Of a stretch of DNA of 64,000 nt, positions 62,348 to 64,000 are shown piece after piece. Under the pieces are notes generated by a model. The model had not been told where the DNA came from. It saw only the letters and a list, made by a program, of their open reading frames with translations, and did not search any database. Within the stretch, counting starts at the first letter, position 1. Every line of letters starts with the position of its first letter. The stretch comes from Bifidobacterium saguini DSM 23967 (GTDB lineage: Bacteria > Actinomycetota > Actinomycetes > Actinomycetales > Bifidobacteriaceae), in contig NZ_JGZN01000003.1 of NCBI RefSeq assembly GCF_000741715.1, forward strand, positions 62,001 to 126,000, read 5' to 3'. A program made the position numbers and the translations under genes.

Positions 62348-62848
62348 ATGGCAAATGAAACCAAGCCCCAGGTCGCCGTGGTGATGGGCTCCTCCAGCGA
62401 CTGGGAAACCATGAAGCGCGCCTGCGATATCCTCGACCAGTTTGGCGTGGCCTACCACAAGCAGGTCATTTCCGCACACCGCACGCCGGAACTTATGGCG
62501 GACTTCGCTCACAATGCTCGCAAGAACGGCCTTAAGGTCATCATCGCTGGTGCTGGTGGCGCTGCCCACCTGCCGGGCATGATTGCCGCTCAGACCACGT
62601 TGCCGGTGATTGGCGTGCCGGTCCGTTCCCACGCCTTGTCCGGCTGGGACTCCCTGCTCTCCATCGTGCAGATGCCGGGTGGCATCCCGGTGGCCACCAC
62701 CGCTGTGGGCAACTCTGGTGCCACCAACGCCGGCCTGCTCGCCGTGCAGATGCTCTCCGCTTTCGATGAAACCCTGGCTCAGAAGCTTGAAGACTACCGC
62801 AACGAACTGAAGGAAAAGGTGGCCGAATCCAATGCCCAGCTTGTCTGA
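62348..62848 (+). CDS. purE: N5-carboxyaminoimidazole ribonucleotide mutase PurE
   Basis: PurE converts N5-CAIR to CAIR in purine synthesis. The 166-residue protein has the class I signature [20 protein letters not shown], the active-site His in SAHRTPELM and [16 protein letters not shown]. The C-terminal [18 protein letters not shown] completes the fold. AGGGAG (62333-62338) is better spaced for ATG 62348 than for ATG 62342. It overlaps purK by 17 bases. Confidence 0.95.
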   Translation: MANETKPQVAVVMGSSSDWETMKRACDILDQFGVAYHKQVISAHRTPELMADFAHNARKNGLKVIIAGAGGAAHLPGMIAAQTTLPVIGVPVRSHALSGWDSLLSIVQMPGGIPVATTAVGNSGATNAGLLAVQMLSAFDETLAQKLEDYRNELKEKVAESNAQLV

Positions 62849-64000
62849 GGAAACTAACGGCCGCGTCTCCATGCTGATGCCGGGCTCCACCATCGGCATT
62901 ATTGGCGGCGGTCAGCTTGGCCGTATGATGGCCCTGTCTGCTCGCTACATGGGATTCAAGGTCGGTGTGCTTGACCCCACGCCAAACTGCCCGACCGCTC
63001 AGGTGGCTGATTTCCAAATCACCGCTGAGTATGACGACAAAACCGCCATTCATGACCTCGCCGTCCAGTCCGACGTGCTCACCTACGAGTTCGAGAACGT
63101 GGACGCTGACGCCATTGATGAGGTGCGTGGCATTGCCGCCGCTCCGCAGGGCACTGATCTGCTGCGCGTGACTCAGCATCGCGTACATGAGAAGCAGTTC
63201 ATCAACGATCACGGCACCGCCACTGCTCCGTGGCGCGCGGTCAACAACTTCGATGAGCTCGATGCCGCACTGGATGAAATTCACTACCCGGCCGTGCTGA
63301 AAACCGTCTCCGGTGGCTATGATGGCCACGGCCAGATGGTGCTGCGCTCTGATGCTGATTTGGAGAAGATTCGCGCCCGCGGAGATCGCGGCGGTGGCTT
63401 CCCACCGAGCATCTTGGAAGGCTTCGTAGACTTTGCGTTCGAGGCCTCGATTCTGGTCTCCGGCAACGGTAAGGACTATGTGACCTTCCCAATCGTGCGC
63501 AACGAGCATCGCAACAATATTCTGCACATGACCATCGCGCCGGCAAAGGTGAGTGAACATGTGGCGCGCGAGGCTCACGAACTGGCTATCCGCTTGGCCA
63601 AGGGCTTCGAGCTTGCCGGCACGCTCGCCATCGAACTGTTCATTACCAAGGACGATCAGGTTATCGTCAACGAGCTCGCCCCGCGCCCGCACAACTCCGG
63701 CCACTACACCATCGAGGCTTGCTCGATGGATCAGTTCGATGCGCACATCCGTGGCATCGCCGGTTGGCCTATGCCTGAGCCGAAGCTGCTGAGCCCGGCC
63801 GTAATGGTGAACGTGCTCGGCCAGCATGTGGAGCCTACGCGCGCGCTGATCGCCAGCCACCCGGAGTGGAACGTGCACGACTACGGCAAGGCCGAAGTGC
63901 GTCACGACCGCAAGATGGGTCACATTACCGTGCTTACCGATGATCCGGAACGCACGGTCGCCGACCTGGAGGCCACTGGTTGCTGGGATGACCTGAAGAA
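62832..64000 (+). CDS. purK: N5-carboxyaminoimidazole ribonucleotide synthetase PurK (3' end outside the window)
   Basis: PurK carboxylates aminoimidazole ribonucleotide with ATP and bicarbonate to give the substrate of PurE. The visible 389 codons show the ATP-grasp layout: [20 protein letters not shown] at the N-terminus, [14 protein letters not shown]-binding [17 protein letters not shown], and the metal-binding [20 protein letters not shown]. The ATG at 62832 overlaps purE, implying coupled translation; ATG 62871, closer to the conserved start, is an alternative. The reading frame is open to the last base of the window, so the end is not seen. Confidence 0.93.
   Translation, partial: MPSLSEETNGRVSMLMPGSTIGIIGGGQLGRMMALSARYMGFKVGVLDPTPNCPTAQVADFQITAEYDDKTAIHDLAVQSDVLTYEFENVDADAIDEVRGIAAAPQGTDLLRVTQHRVHEKQFINDHGTATAPWRAVNNFDELDAALDEIHYPAVLKTVSGGYDGHGQMVLRSDADLEKIRARGDRGGGFPPSILEGFVDFAFEASILVSGNGKDYVTFPIVRNEHRNNILHMTIAPAKVSEHVAREAHELAIRLAKGFELAGTLAIELFITKDDQVIVNELAPRPHNSGHYTIEACSMDQFDAHIRGIAGWPMPEPKLLSPAVMVNVLGQHVEPTRALIASHPEWNVHDYGKAEVRHDRKMGHITVLTDDPERTVADLEATGCWDDLK

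Overview
The window looks like a piece of chromosome from a Bifidobacterium of the B. longum/breve type. This is inferred from moderately GC-rich codon usage judged by eye, a reverse-transsulfuration/recQ/luxS block, FimA/FimB-like sortase-type pilins, an alpha-L-arabinofuranosidase with an RpiR regulator, and actinobacterial features such as promoters placed so close to start codons that transcripts should be leaderless. No database search was possible; names rest on motifs and family knowledge.

Layout. 1-3.2 kb: two tandem paralogous sugar-type ABC solute-binding lipoproteins without permeases, then coaX on the other strand. 4.1-9.4 kb: a complete oligopeptide-type ABC importer (binding protein, two permeases, two ATPases). 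9.4-13.3 kb: a MATE exporter, then a GntR/YtrA-type regulator with its own operator, an ABC ATPase and a membrane partner. 13.4-18.8 kb: a sulfur block. A nine-residue leader peptide with three consecutive cysteines precedes a cystathionine beta-synthase-like gene, a cystathionine gamma-lyase/synthase, recQ and luxS. LuxS makes homocysteine, and the first two enzymes can convert it to cysteine. 18.9-22.7 kb: an acetyltransferase, an amino-acid permease and alanine racemase. 23.4-29.1 kb: a large LPXTG-type adhesin and a major pilin, with no sortase beside them. 29.3-33.4 kb: an HTH protein gene with a nine-G tract, dgt and dnaG. 33.6-38.8 kb: a membrane-anchored transglutaminase-fold protein and a cell-surface subtilase. 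39.0-42.1 kb: pdxS, pdxT and a MocR/PdxR-type regulator. 42.1-48.2 kb: a 2-aminoethylphosphonate module (phnX, phnW, a permease-permease-binding-protein fusion, and an ATPase). 48.7-53.4 kb: an SLC13-like transporter, a frameshifted arabinofuranosidase, its RpiR regulator and tRNA-Arg(UCU). 53.6-57.2 kb: a MacB-like ABC exporter with a secreted partner. 57.4-62 kb: a divergent DXS-like enzyme, a quinone-oxidoreductase-like protein, and an AbiEi/DUF559-like protein between two repeat arrays. 62.3-64 kb: purE and the start of purK.

The most unusual signals are these. (1) Arrays of 45-bp palindromes separated by 16-bp spacers, with an exact 61-bp period, occur at three sites; two of them flank the AbiEi-like gene. 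(2) The phosphonate transporter is a single 959-residue chain. (3) The polycysteine leader peptide sits before the cysteine genes. (4) A pair of ~125-bp structured elements on either side of phnW have cores that match while their outer stems differ but stay paired. (5) A dispersed palindromic repeat encodes the C-terminus of the cystathionine synthase.
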